Source: Rubrobacter calidifluminis (GTDB taxonomy: Bacteria; Actinomycetota; Rubrobacteria; Rubrobacterales; Rubrobacteraceae). From it: 64,000 nucleotides of DNA. The stretch covers positions 79,890 to 143,889 of the forward strand of contig NZ_JAQKGV010000009.1 in the NCBI RefSeq assembly GCF_028617075.1. Reading direction: 5' to 3'. This document shows positions 42,491 to 50,256 of this stretch, piece by piece (the stretch's first letter is position 1; each line of letters starts with the position of its first letter). The position numbers were made by a program, and so were the translations under genes. Below the pieces are notes generated by a model, which saw only the letters and a list, made by a program, of their open reading frames with translations, searched no databases and was not told the origin of the DNA.

Positions 42491-45289
42491 CTACTCCTCC
42501 CTCCATCTCCAGCGGGAAGCCCTCCTCACTTTCTCGGCCCACCTCTCGGGACGGTCGAGCTTGACCATCAGCGTCTGTATCTTGCCCGCCCCGAGCGTCA
42601 CGTTCAACCTGTCGCCGCGGGGCGCTATCTGCTCCTCCACCTCCTCGGCGAGGTTCGTCCGGTAGGCGGAGGCTATGGGAAAGCCGAACCGGACGGTGGC
42701 CTCGGAGGGCTCGTCGGAGGCGTTGAAGAGCCGCAGGATCAGGGCTTCCTTGTCTATGGCCTTCTTGAGCGCCGAGAGCACGATGCCCCTGCCGCCGACC
42801 TTCAGGAAGGAGCCCGGAGCCCCGCCGGTTGACTCCTCCTCGCGGCCCTCCTTCTGCTGCGCGGCCCGCGCCTCCAGCGGGAGCCAGTATTCCTCTGCCT
42901 CCCGGAAGATCTCCGCATCGAGCCAGCTTTCGGTGTATGGAACTATGGCATACTCGAAGATGTGGCGACCCTGGCACTGGGCCTCGGGGGTGGAGAGGGC
43001 CGGCCCCGCGTGCCCCCGGCGGGTCGCGAGGTCGTTCCTGGAGAGCCAGCCGACCGAGCGCAGGAGCGTCAGCCTTATCTCACCCTCCGGCGTCACCTCG
43101 TACTCGGGCAGCCCCTTGTTGAGGATCGCGAGCCCACCCTGTCCGTCCTCGACGCACACGAAGCGTCGCTGGGCGAAGGTGGTGCTCTCCAGCTCGCGCC
43201 AGTCGTGGTGTTGCTCGACCCGCGTGGGGCGGCGCACGACGCCGAAGGCGCTCTCGGCTATAGACTCCTCCGCCTCCATCCCGCTCGGGAAGCAGGCCCG
43301 GAGCCGGTGGTCCTTGACCCGGTTGTAAAACTCGGTCTTCACCTCTACCCTGCGGGAGCCGGGGTCGAGGCGGACGTGCACGTTGACCGGGCAGCGCACC
43401 AGCTCCTCCGAGCGGGAGGCGCGCCCGGCCGAGAGGCCCCGGGGAAGCCTCAGGGCTCCACGCAGGACCAGGCTCTGCTGGTCCTCTCCGCGTTCGATCT
43501 CCCAGTCGGTCTCCGAGGAGTAGAAGGTCTCCTGCTCCCTCGGCGGCGAGAAGTTGTACTCGTCACCCGCATCCCCCTCGTCCATGAGCAGGTTCATGCC
43601 CCTGTAGAACCGGCCGGACCGTTTGTCCAGCACGCCCAGCGTGAAGTCGCCCTCGACCGTGACCTTGAGGTTCTCGTTCTCCAGCTCGACCTCCCACGGG
43701 GGCTCGGCTGGCTCCTCCACGCTCTCCTGGCCGACCCCGGACCTGAGGTGGTAGACCTTGTACCCGAGTGGTGGGATGCCCGAGGCATGAAACTCTATCG
43801 TCGCCCTCCTGACGGCCTTGCGCCGGTAGAGGGCGTCCTCGATGTGCAGCGTCTCGCCCCTGGTCGTGAACGGGATCCTCTTCCCCCCACCGTCCACGAG
43901 CACGGAATGCCTGAGATCGAGGCGCTTCTCGCCGATCCAGTCGAAGATCCTGCGCCGGAAGGGTACGTCTATGTCGAGGGAGACCTCGACCGCGACCCGC
44001 CCGCTCCTCTCCCACGGGCTCGGGTTGAAGACGGCTATCGGGATCGAACCCTCATCGGAGGGCGGGGCGACCCTGGCGGCCAGATAGTCGAGCGACTCCT
44101 CGACGATCTTCTGCCCGACGCGGGTCGCGGTGTCGAAGCGCCCGAACATCTGCCGGTGGACGGCGTCCGCCGAGCACCCCCCGATCGAGTCGTGGGCGTG
44201 GTTGGCGATGAGCGTCCTCCAGGCGTACTTGAGAAACGGCGAGTAGTCCCTTCCACCCATCGAGTAGACCACCGCGGCGGCCCGCTCGGCGAGCCCCTCC
44301 AGGAGCTGCTGGTTGCGCTCGTTCTCCTGCTTTATCGGTATCCTGGAGGAGTAGGTCCCCTTGAGCACCGGCTGGTAGCGGGGCTGGCGCAGCTCTCCCC
44401 GGTAGACCTTGAGCTCCGGGCGGCTGCGCAGCACGCTGCGGGCGAAGTCCGCGAGGCTGCCGTTGAAGACGCGGTCCCGCATCGCCCGGTTCAGCTCGAA
44501 GACGTACCGGGAGAAGCGGGGCTGGACGGTGACGTGGTCGCTGCCGTTCAGGAGGAGTATTGCCCTTCCCGCCGCCCGCGAGGCGAGCCGGTCCCTGAGC
44601 TCGTAGAGCGAGTCGTAGCTCACGAAGTAGCTCGACGGCTCCGAGATGCGGTCGTGGCGGAACGAGATCCTCTCGGGGTCCGGGCCCAGAACGGCGGCGT
44701 TGGAGTAGGTCTCGGAGAGGAAGTGGGCCAGGACGCGCGAGCCGTCCGGCGCCTCCCAGAGAAACTCCGAGCGCAGCTCCTCCACGTCCTCCCCGAGCCC
44801 GCGCATGAAGTAGAAGGTCTCGATCCCAAAACCCCGCAGGATCTGCGGCAGCTGCTGGACGTGGCCGAAGGTGTCCGGCACGTACCCCTGTTTCATCACC
44901 GGCCCGAACTCCCGGCCCCGCCGGTCGCCGAGCAGCAAATTCCGGACCAGGGCCTCCCCGGAGACGAGGAACTCGTCGGGCTGGACGTACCACGGTCCGA
45001 TCTCGAGCCGCCCCTCCCGCACCAGCTTCCTCAGCTCCTCCCGTTTCTCGGGCCTCACCTCCAGGTAGTCGTCGAGCAGCGAGACCTGCCCGTCGAGCAG
45101 GAACGTCCTGAAGCCCTCGTCCTCGTCGAGGAGCTCCAGCAGCTCGTCCATGAACTCGACCAGGTAGAAGCGGAATTCCTCGAAGGTCGCGTACCACTCC
45201 CTGTCCCAGTGAGAGTGGGGGATGACGACGATGTCCAGAGGTTCTCTGGCTTCCTCGCTGCGCTCGGCGATCTCCCTGGCGGTGCTCAT
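42491..45289 (-). CDS. Alpha-mannosidase, glycoside hydrolase family 38
   Basis: 932 residues. GH38 N-terminal catalytic domain: zinc ligands in PHSHWDREW (His25, Asp29), nucleophile Asp139 in GYVPDTFGHVQQLPQIL, and a third zinc region in NHAHDSIGGCSAD. A middle helical domain and C-terminal beta-sandwiches follow. No signal peptide, so it acts in the cytoplasm on imported mannosides. ATG 45289 has GAGGAG upstream. First gene of the operon; its stop lies 2 bases before the binding-protein ATG. Fits uptake of a mannoside through the ABC system and its hydrolysis inside. Confidence 0.95.
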   Translation of the reverse strand: MSTAREIAERSEEAREPLDIVVIPHSHWDREWYATFEEFRFYLVEFMDELLELLDEDEGFRTFLLDGQVSLLDDYLEVRPEKREELRKLVREGRLEIGPWYVQPDEFLVSGEALVRNLLLGDRRGREFGPVMKQGYVPDTFGHVQQLPQILRGFGIETFYFMRGLGEDVEELRSEFLWEAPDGSRVLAHFLSETYSNAAVLGPDPERISFRHDRISEPSSYFVSYDSLYELRDRLASRAAGRAILLLNGSDHVTVQPRFSRYVFELNRAMRDRVFNGSLADFARSVLRSRPELKVYRGELRQPRYQPVLKGTYSSRIPIKQENERNQQLLEGLAERAAAVVYSMGGRDYSPFLKYAWRTLIANHAHDSIGGCSADAVHRQMFGRFDTATRVGQKIVEESLDYLAARVAPPSDEGSIPIAVFNPSPWERSGRVAVEVSLDIDVPFRRRIFDWIGEKRLDLRHSVLVDGGGKRIPFTTRGETLHIEDALYRRKAVRRATIEFHASGIPPLGYKVYHLRSGVGQESVEEPAEPPWEVELENENLKVTVEGDFTLGVLDKRSGRFYRGMNLLMDEGDAGDEYNFSPPREQETFYSSETDWEIERGEDQQSLVLRGALRLPRGLSAGRASRSEELVRCPVNVHVRLDPGSRRVEVKTEFYNRVKDHRLRACFPSGMEAEESIAESAFGVVRRPTRVEQHHDWRELESTTFAQRRFVCVEDGQGGLAILNKGLPEYEVTPEGEIRLTLLRSVGWLSRNDLATRRGHAGPALSTPEAQCQGRHIFEYAIVPYTESWLDAEIFREAEEYWLPLEARAAQQKEGREEESTGGAPGSFLKVGGRGIVLSALKKAIDKEALILRLFNASDEPSEATVRFGFPIASAYRTNLAEEVEEQIAPRGDRLNVTLGAGKIQTLMVKLDRPERWAEKVRRASRWRWREE

Positions 45290-45349
45290 GACTCCTCGTT
45301 CTTAGATCGGAACGCTTCCCCTATCTGATTCGCCAGCGTTGAATTTATC

Positions 45350-45829
45350 CTAGCACGGGTGGTTCGCCGTGGAGGATCGCGCGTCTTCGAGGAGGAAGAT
45401 CCTTATCTCCCTCCCGCAGCGCCGCTGGTAGGCGGCGTAGGCGGGCCAGAGCTCGATGAAACGCGGCCAGAGCTTCTCGCGCTCTTCGGATGTAGCGAGG
45501 CGTGCCCGGCGCTCTTCCAGCGCGGCGCCAAGCCGGACGAGCGCCCGCGGGTTCGCCAGAAGGTTCCCGGACCACTCTGGATGGCGCTCCCGCCCCCAGT
45601 TGCTCGCGGCGACCGCCAGACGCTCCCCGTCCCGCACGTACAGCAGCGGGACGGTCCGCTGCCGGCCGGTCCTCCTGCCGAACGTGGTGAGCAGCAGGGT
45701 CGGGGGGCCGGCGCCGAGCGTCCTGCCCCCGAGCCACCGGTAGAGCGCCCGGTCCACCGGCGGCGCCACCTTCGAGGCGACGGCGGCGAAGAGGCGGCTG
45801 CCCCCGATCTTCTCCGCCAGGATCTTCAC
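45350..45829 (-). CDS. Deazaflavin-dependent oxidoreductase (DDN/nitroreductase-like)
   Basis: 159 residues from GTG 45829, which has GGGAGG about 9 bases upstream; the open frame continues to 45889 but is unlikely coding. F420-binding split-barrel family: LLLTTFGRRTGRQRTVPLLYVRDGERLAVAASNWG followed by HPEWSGNLLANPRALVRLG, ending in RIFLLE. DDN-type enzymes reduce quinones or xenobiotics with F420H2, which suggests an F420-producing host. Divergent from the bacteriocin-locus kinase gene. Confidence 0.88.
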   Translation of the reverse strand: MKILAEKIGGSRLFAAVASKVAPPVDRALYRWLGGRTLGAGPPTLLLTTFGRRTGRQRTVPLLYVRDGERLAVAASNWGRERHPEWSGNLLANPRALVRLGAALEERRARLATSEEREKLWPRFIELWPAYAAYQRRCGREIRIFLLEDARSSTANHPC

Positions 45830-45972
45830 GAACACGATCCTCCCTCTCTCTGCCCGGGAAGCATTGTACCTTGACCCGGCCCGCCGCATGGCCTAGCCTG
45901 TTCTTGCAACCGGCGGGGAGCTTCGTCTTCGGGGGGCTGCGGGTTTTGTCGCACGGCAGGAATGCCTTTTCG

Positions 45973-47544
45973 ATGCCGGTGTATGGCCGGGCGCTGGTCG
46001 CACTCGCCCTGTGGAGTGCGGCGGTCGCTGGCGTGCTGGCCGGGACGAGGGGCGGGTTTGCCGGGTGGGATCTGCCGCTGGCGGTTCTGTATCTTCCTGT
46101 CGTACTCTTGGTTGCCTTTTCGCTTGCCGGGGCCTGTGCGGGGTCCCGGGGGGCCGGGAGGCTTTTCTGGGGAGCGATGTGCGCCGGGTTTCTCCTCTAC
46201 CTCGTGGGGAGTCCCCTGTGGAGCCCGGCCCGCGAGCCCGGCCTGCCCTTCTCGACGGTGTGCCACGCGGCCGGGGTCCTGCTGCTGTTCGGGGCGCTGC
46301 TGCTGGGCATCTTCGCGGTCAGCAGGAGGGCGGGGTACGTGGCCTGGGCCGACGCGCTCGCCGTCGGGCTCTCGCTGGGGGTGCTCTTCTCGGTATTCGT
46401 GGCCTCCCCGGCGGAGCTCGCGGCCGATTACGGCTGGCCGGAGACGCTCGCCGACTTCTGCGGGCCCGTGGCAGAGGCCGCGCTGCTCTACCTGGGGCTC
46501 GTGCTCGCCGGGGTGGACGGGAGCCCGCCGTTCGCGCGGCCGCTGGCTCTGGGGGTGCTGGCGCTCTTCGCAGCCGAGTTCGCCTATCTTCTGGGCGTGC
46601 GCCATTCCGGCGGTGGTCCGCCGGCCCTGTGGCAGCATCTCCTCTGGCTCTGCGGTCCCGTCCTCGTCTCCCTCGCCGCCCGGCGCTCCTCGGCGCTAGA
46701 GAGCTCGCCGCTGGAGCTGGGCGTCCACCCCTGGCGCCAGGCGGCCTTCTGGTTCGGGCCGCTCTCCCCGGCCGTGCAGTTCGCTGTGGTCTTTCTCTGG
46801 ACCTCCCTGCATCCCCCGGTGCCCCGATTCGTCGCGTTCTCCGGGGCCGTGCTTGCGCTCTATCTGGCCGTGAGGATCTCCGTCTTCGCCTACGCGGTCC
46901 ATCGCCTGCGCCGCCAGCGCGACGGGGCCATAGGCCGGTTGGAGCAGGCCCGGATCTCGGAGGAGCTGCACGACACCGTGAAGCAGAACGTGCACGCCGC
47001 GGCGCTGCTCATCGGCTCCTACAGGGAGGTGCGCGAGAAGGAAGGCGAGGAGGCCGCCGAGAGGATCCTCGACGAGGCCGTAGCCGCCTCCAGGGAGGCG
47101 AGCCACCAGGTGGGGCGCTCGATCGAAGAGATCCAGGCCCGCTGCGGGGAGGGCGGCGAGCTGGACGTCGTCGGCATGCTCCGGGAGCGGCTCTGTGAGA
47201 CCAGGGAGCACTTCGCGATCGCAACCCGCGAGGATCTGCGGGCCGATCTCTCGGATCTCGGTCCTGAGGAGCGGGCCGCGGCCTACCGGGTGCCCAGCGA
47301 AGCCCTGTGGAACGCCGCCAGGCACTCTGGAGCGAGGAACGTCTGGCTGGAGTCCCGTCGCGTGGGCCCCACCTTCATCCTGCGGATCAGGGACGATGGC
47401 CGGGGGCTTCCGGAGGGCGCGGTGCGGCGGGGAACGGGCTTCGCCATCATGCGCAAGAGGGCCCGGAGGGCCGAGGGAGAGCTGGAGGTGATCTCCTCCC
47501 CGGGCAGAGGGACCACCGTGCAGTTGAGGTTCGAGGAGGGATGA
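45973..47544 (+). CDS. NarL-type sensor histidine kinase of the bacteriocin locus
   Basis: 523 residues from ATG 45973. The N-terminal ~310 residues hold about eight to ten transmembrane helices with short loops and no large external domain, so the signal is probably membrane-embedded or a small peptide. HisKA_3 dimerisation helix with ISEELHDTVKQNVHAAALLIG (phospho-His), then HATPase with ALWNAARHSG, DDGRGLPEG and SPGRGTTV. TTG 45871 is a longer alternative start. Its stop overlaps the regulator gene as ATGA. It most likely controls the two repeat-containing promoters downstream. Confidence 0.87.
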   Translation: MPVYGRALVALALWSAAVAGVLAGTRGGFAGWDLPLAVLYLPVVLLVAFSLAGACAGSRGAGRLFWGAMCAGFLLYLVGSPLWSPAREPGLPFSTVCHAAGVLLLFGALLLGIFAVSRRAGYVAWADALAVGLSLGVLFSVFVASPAELAADYGWPETLADFCGPVAEAALLYLGLVLAGVDGSPPFARPLALGVLALFAAEFAYLLGVRHSGGGPPALWQHLLWLCGPVLVSLAARRSSALESSPLELGVHPWRQAAFWFGPLSPAVQFAVVFLWTSLHPPVPRFVAFSGAVLALYLAVRISVFAYAVHRLRRQRDGAIGRLEQARISEELHDTVKQNVHAAALLIGSYREVREKEGEEAAERILDEAVAASREASHQVGRSIEEIQARCGEGGELDVVGMLRERLCETREHFAIATREDLRADLSDLGPEERAAAYRVPSEALWNAARHSGARNVWLESRRVGPTFILRIRDDGRGLPEGAVRRGTGFAIMRKRARRAEGELEVISSPGRGTTVQLRFEEG

Positions 47545-48143
47545 AAAGAGCGCGGGTTCTGCTGGTGGAGGACCACCCGGCCATGCGGCTGGGCATCAGG
47601 ACGGCGCTCGGGCTGGAGGGTGGCGTCGAGATCGTCGGAGAGGCCCCGGACGCCGCCGGAGCGCTGCGGCTCGCCTCCGAGCTGCGTCCCGACCTGGTGC
47701 TCCTGGACCTCCGCCTGAGGGGAGGCGACGGCCTCCCGCTGTGCCGCAGCCTGAAGTGTCTTGCCGATCCGCCGTACGTCCTCGTATACACCGCGTACAA
47801 CGCCCCGGCAGAAGTTCGGGAGGCCATGCTCTGCGGGGCCGACTCCTTCGTGCACAAGGGTGAGGATCCGGCCAGGCTCCGGGAGGCCGTCCGGGAGACC
47901 TGCGCCGGCAAGAGGGTGTGGTTGCTCGGGGAGCAGGGTGACGAGGCGGGCCCCGCCGCCCTCACGCCCAGGGAGCGGGAGGTCTACGAGCGGCTGCTGC
48001 TCGGCCACCCCAACCGCCAGATAGCAGAAGAGCTCGGCGTGAGTCTCCCTACCGTAAAGAGCCACGTCACCAACATCCTCAAGAAACTCGGAGTCTCAAG
48101 CAGAAGGGATCTCCTTCCGGGAGACGGAGAAGAGCAGCTCTAG
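47541..48143 (+). CDS. LuxR/NarL-type response regulator of the bacteriocin locus
   Basis: 200 residues. Complete receiver: acidic EDH (about 10-12), phospho-Asp in LVLLDLRLRGGDG, Thr in VYTAYN and Lys in FVHKGED. LuxR HTH at about 135-195: LTPREREVYERLLLGHPNRQIAEELGVSLPTVKSHV. It is the obvious candidate to bind the GGTATGA/TCATACC elements, the first of which begins only 6 bases after its stop. The kinase gene overlaps it (ATGA), so the pair is coexpressed. Confidence 0.9.
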   Translation: MKRARVLLVEDHPAMRLGIRTALGLEGGVEIVGEAPDAAGALRLASELRPDLVLLDLRLRGGDGLPLCRSLKCLADPPYVLVYTAYNAPAEVREAMLCGADSFVHKGEDPARLREAVRETCAGKRVWLLGEQGDEAGPAALTPREREVYERLLLGHPNRQIAEELGVSLPTVKSHVTNILKKLGVSSRRDLLPGDGEEQL

Positions 48144-48148
48144 AGTAT

Positions 48149-48220
48149 GGTATGAGAAAAATTCATACCGAAATTCATACCAAAAGGATGATGTGCCCGT
48201 GAAGCTCCTGCTCTAAGGTG
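48149..48220 (+). promoter_or_regulatory. Bacteriocin-locus promoter element, copy 1
   Basis: 72 bases, repeated at 50087-50158 with 65 of 72 positions identical. GGTATGA (48149-48155) and TCATACC (48163-48169) form a perfect 7-7-7 inverted repeat, and a further TTCATACC starts at 48174, exactly 12 bases after the TTCATACC at 48162. A conserved TAAGGT at 48214-48219 is a suitable -10 box with no good -35 box, so an activator bound at the repeats is expected. It drives the gene at 48258. Confidence 0.75.
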
Positions 48221-48257
48221 TTTCCTGCAGGGAGCAGAGAGCAAAGGGGGAGAGAGC

Positions 48258-49136
48258 ATGAGAGGCAGGCGTCTCGTTCTGGGCTACGATGGGGGGTGTG
48301 CGGCGTGTAGCGCTCTGGCGCAGCGCATAGAGGAGGCTGTCGGAGAGAGGCTTGAGGTCAGGAGCCTCCACGAGCCGCAGGTCGAGCACTGGCGGGAGCA
48401 GGCTTTGGGCAAGGATGCCCCGTGGGCGCCGACGCTGTTAGAGGTAGGCAACAACGGTGAGGTTAGGGTCTGGACCGGCTTGCGGATGGTGATTATGCTG
48501 AGCCGTTCTCTGGGTCTTTCCGACACTTGGAAGATTATGAGGATCTTGGGCGACATGGGCGCTGCCTGCGAAGGTTCGGACCTATCGACTGGCAGGGGCG
48601 TGGATGGGATGAGTCGCGGGCAGTTCTTGAGAGGCTTGGGTGGAGCTGCTTTGGTATTCGGTGTTCTTGGAATGGCCTCCCCAGCCTATGCTGCGCGAAG
48701 CGAGATAGATCAGCAAGCACTCGTTGACACTTTTTCTGCAGTTGAGGATCTTCCGGACTCGGTAATAGTGCAGGGAGAAAAAGCAACCAGGGAATGGTTG
48801 AGTAATAGAATCGGAGTTGACGCGGAACTGGCTGGAATCTACCAGCCACAAGGTATCTTTGGATGTGCATCTGCTATAGGTGTTGCCCTTGTCTCTAACG
48901 CTATAGGGATAGCTAAGATCTTGAAGATCAGAGCTGCTATCAGGGCTGTTGGTGGGGCATATAGATTTGCGCGGATAATTGTGAACGCTTACCGAGTAGC
49001 TCGAGGCAGAGGCCTTGGGAGGCTGGCTGCCATCAGGTACGCGGCGAGAAGAGCAGCCATAGTATCCGGGGAGGATGTGTATGGTCCGCTTCTCGCGTTG
49101 TTCAGCCTTGGTAGTGTGGTTGACGCCTGTTTCTAA
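48258..49136 (+). CDS. DCC-type thioredoxin-fold domain fused to a bacteriocin-like precursor domain
   Basis: 292 residues. Residues 1-100 form a DCC/DUF393-like thiol-disulfide domain with YDGGCAACSAL (CxxC). Around 118-145, MSRGQFLRGLGGAALVFG ending in SPAYA looks like an internal signal or Tat-like sequence. Then a polar stretch of about 60 residues, and from about 200 a hydrophobic, strongly Arg-rich domain bracketed by two cysteines (IFGCASAIG near its start and VVDACF at the C-terminus). The layout of signal, propeptide and membrane-active C-terminus recalls SdpC or halocin precursors, but I do not recognise the family. AAGGGGGAG upstream of ATG 48258. First gene after repeat copy 1. 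Confidence 0.6.
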   Translation: MRGRRLVLGYDGGCAACSALAQRIEEAVGERLEVRSLHEPQVEHWREQALGKDAPWAPTLLEVGNNGEVRVWTGLRMVIMLSRSLGLSDTWKIMRILGDMGAACEGSDLSTGRGVDGMSRGQFLRGLGGAALVFGVLGMASPAYAARSEIDQQALVDTFSAVEDLPDSVIVQGEKATREWLSNRIGVDAELAGIYQPQGIFGCASAIGVALVSNAIGIAKILKIRAAIRAVGGAYRFARIIVNAYRVARGRGLGRLAAIRYAARRAAIVSGEDVYGPLLALFSLGSVVDACF

Positions 49137-49317
49137 GTAGGAGGTACGCTGTCGCGAAGACTCCACCGTTTGTTGGTATATGCGTAGTCGCAACTAGAGA
49201 TACACCGGGGCGGCTATAGCCTTGGTATATTGGCGATGAATCCTCCAAAACAACTGTATGGAACGCAGATATCTACGATAAATCTCAGGAATGCAGGTGT
49301 GCGGAAAGGGGTTCTTT

Positions 49318-49509
49318 TTGAGACTGGTGCCAAAGACCCATAGAGGCAGGAGACTTCTCGCCCTAGCGCTTCTCATTCTGCTGAACTTCGTAGCTGAGCG
49401 GCTGAATGCTCCAGATTGGGTGTTTGTCTTACTGATCGCAGCACTTGTGACGCTGGTAGTTTGGACTCTGGTCAGGATGAAATTCGAAGGGGCTGACAGA
49501 GAGCGGTGA
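49318..49509 (+). CDS. Small two-helix membrane protein, possible immunity protein
   Basis: 63 residues from TTG 49318, preferred because GAAAGGGG ends 7 bases upstream; ATG 49291 is in frame but has a poorly placed site. A basic N-terminus (KTHRGRRL), two transmembrane helices (LLALALLILLNFVAERL and WVFVLLIAALVTLVVW) and a charged tail. Small cationic two-helix proteins often give immunity to membrane-active peptides; this is inferred from position after the DCC-fusion gene. The 181 bases before it are AT-rich and contain TTGGTATAT twice (49173 and 49222). Confidence 0.55.
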   Translation: MRLVPKTHRGRRLLALALLILLNFVAERLNAPDWVFVLLIAALVTLVVWTLVRMKFEGADRER

Positions 49510-49558
49510 AATGGTTTAGCGAGGGAGGCAAAGCGTCATCGTTCCGGTAGAAAATATA

Positions 49559-50071
49559 TTGAAGATCTGCATCGCAGCGTTTATCGTTTTCGGATTTTTC
49601 TGGATCGCACCGGTGCTGTTAGTAACCACGGCTGGCATCTTTGTGATGTTGGTAACGGCTTTCATTGCTACAACTGCCATCACCTCGGTGGTGGCGCTGC
49701 TGGTGATAGACTTCCTGTACCCGCAGACGGTAATCAGCGCCGGGCTATTGGATCTGCTGTGGCTGGTGGTGATGGCCTCCACGGCATCCGTACTCCTCTT
49801 TGATTTCCTGATCGACGGATTCTTGCTTTGGGCTTTGAGGTACCTGGTATCCAGCAAATTATGGGTCGGCATGGGGGAGGCTTTCGCCGGGGGAATAGTC
49901 ACTGCCCTGATGCTGGCTTTGTGCGCACGCCTCATGCCCGGTGGTGTTGAGCTCTCAGCCGGTGCAGCGCTGGCGGCAGCCCAGATAAGCGCTTTTGTCC
50001 GCTACTACATGGGGCTGTACCTGGGTGACACGAGCGACAAGGACCGTTACATCGAGCACATGAGCTCCTGA
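49559..50071 (+). CDS. Polytopic membrane protein of the bacteriocin locus, unknown function
   Basis: About 170 residues with four to five transmembrane helices (about 5-45, 45-60, 60-90, 100-125) and a polar end (YLGDTSDKDRYIEHMSS). Not recognised. The start is uncertain: TTG 49559 has no ribosome site directly ahead, whereas GGGAGG at 49523-49528 faces a stretch that is open in this frame but has no ATG, GTG or TTG. Last gene of unit 1; repeat copy 2 begins 16 bases after its stop. Confidence 0.6.
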   Translation: MKICIAAFIVFGFFWIAPVLLVTTAGIFVMLVTAFIATTAITSVVALLVIDFLYPQTVISAGLLDLLWLVVMASTASVLLFDFLIDGFLLWALRYLVSSKLWVGMGEAFAGGIVTALMLALCARLMPGGVELSAGAALAAAQISAFVRYYMGLYLGDTSDKDRYIEHMSS

Positions 50072-50086
50072 TGCACTCCAGAGAGT

Positions 50087-50158
50087 GGTATGAGAAAAAT
50101 TCATACCAAAAATCATACCTCAAGGATGATGTGCCCATGAGGTTCCTGCTCTAAGGTG
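50087..50158 (+). promoter_or_regulatory. Bacteriocin-locus promoter element, copy 2
   Basis: Second copy of the 72-base element at 48149-48220. GGTATGA (50087-50093) and TCATACC (50101-50107) form the same inverted repeat; the third half-site reads ATCATACC at 50112-50119, again 12 bases on. The -10-like TAAGGT is at 50152-50157. It precedes the unit encoding the circular-bacteriocin precursor. Confidence 0.75.
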
Positions 50159-50256
50159 CCCTCTGTATTGCTGTGATGGGCGTGGGTGTATCTATGTCTG
50201 CAGCACGACTTAACATGATATGCTTTGGGTAAAACCATATACAAGGAGGTACAGCG

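Noticed and set aside
45309..45319. GGAACGCTTCC as an operator of the mannosidase operon
   Set aside because: Only four bases per arm are symmetric, which is too little in this sequence context.
42962..45328. 788-codon open frame on the plus strand
   Set aside because: Antisense to the GH38 mannosidase, whose catalytic motifs are complete.
48188..48202. Conserved micro-frame ATG ATG TGC CCG/A TGA in both promoter repeats
   Set aside because: It would code only MMCP, has no spaced ribosome site, and lies upstream of the likely -10 box, so it would not be transcribed from that promoter; the conservation is explained by the repeat.
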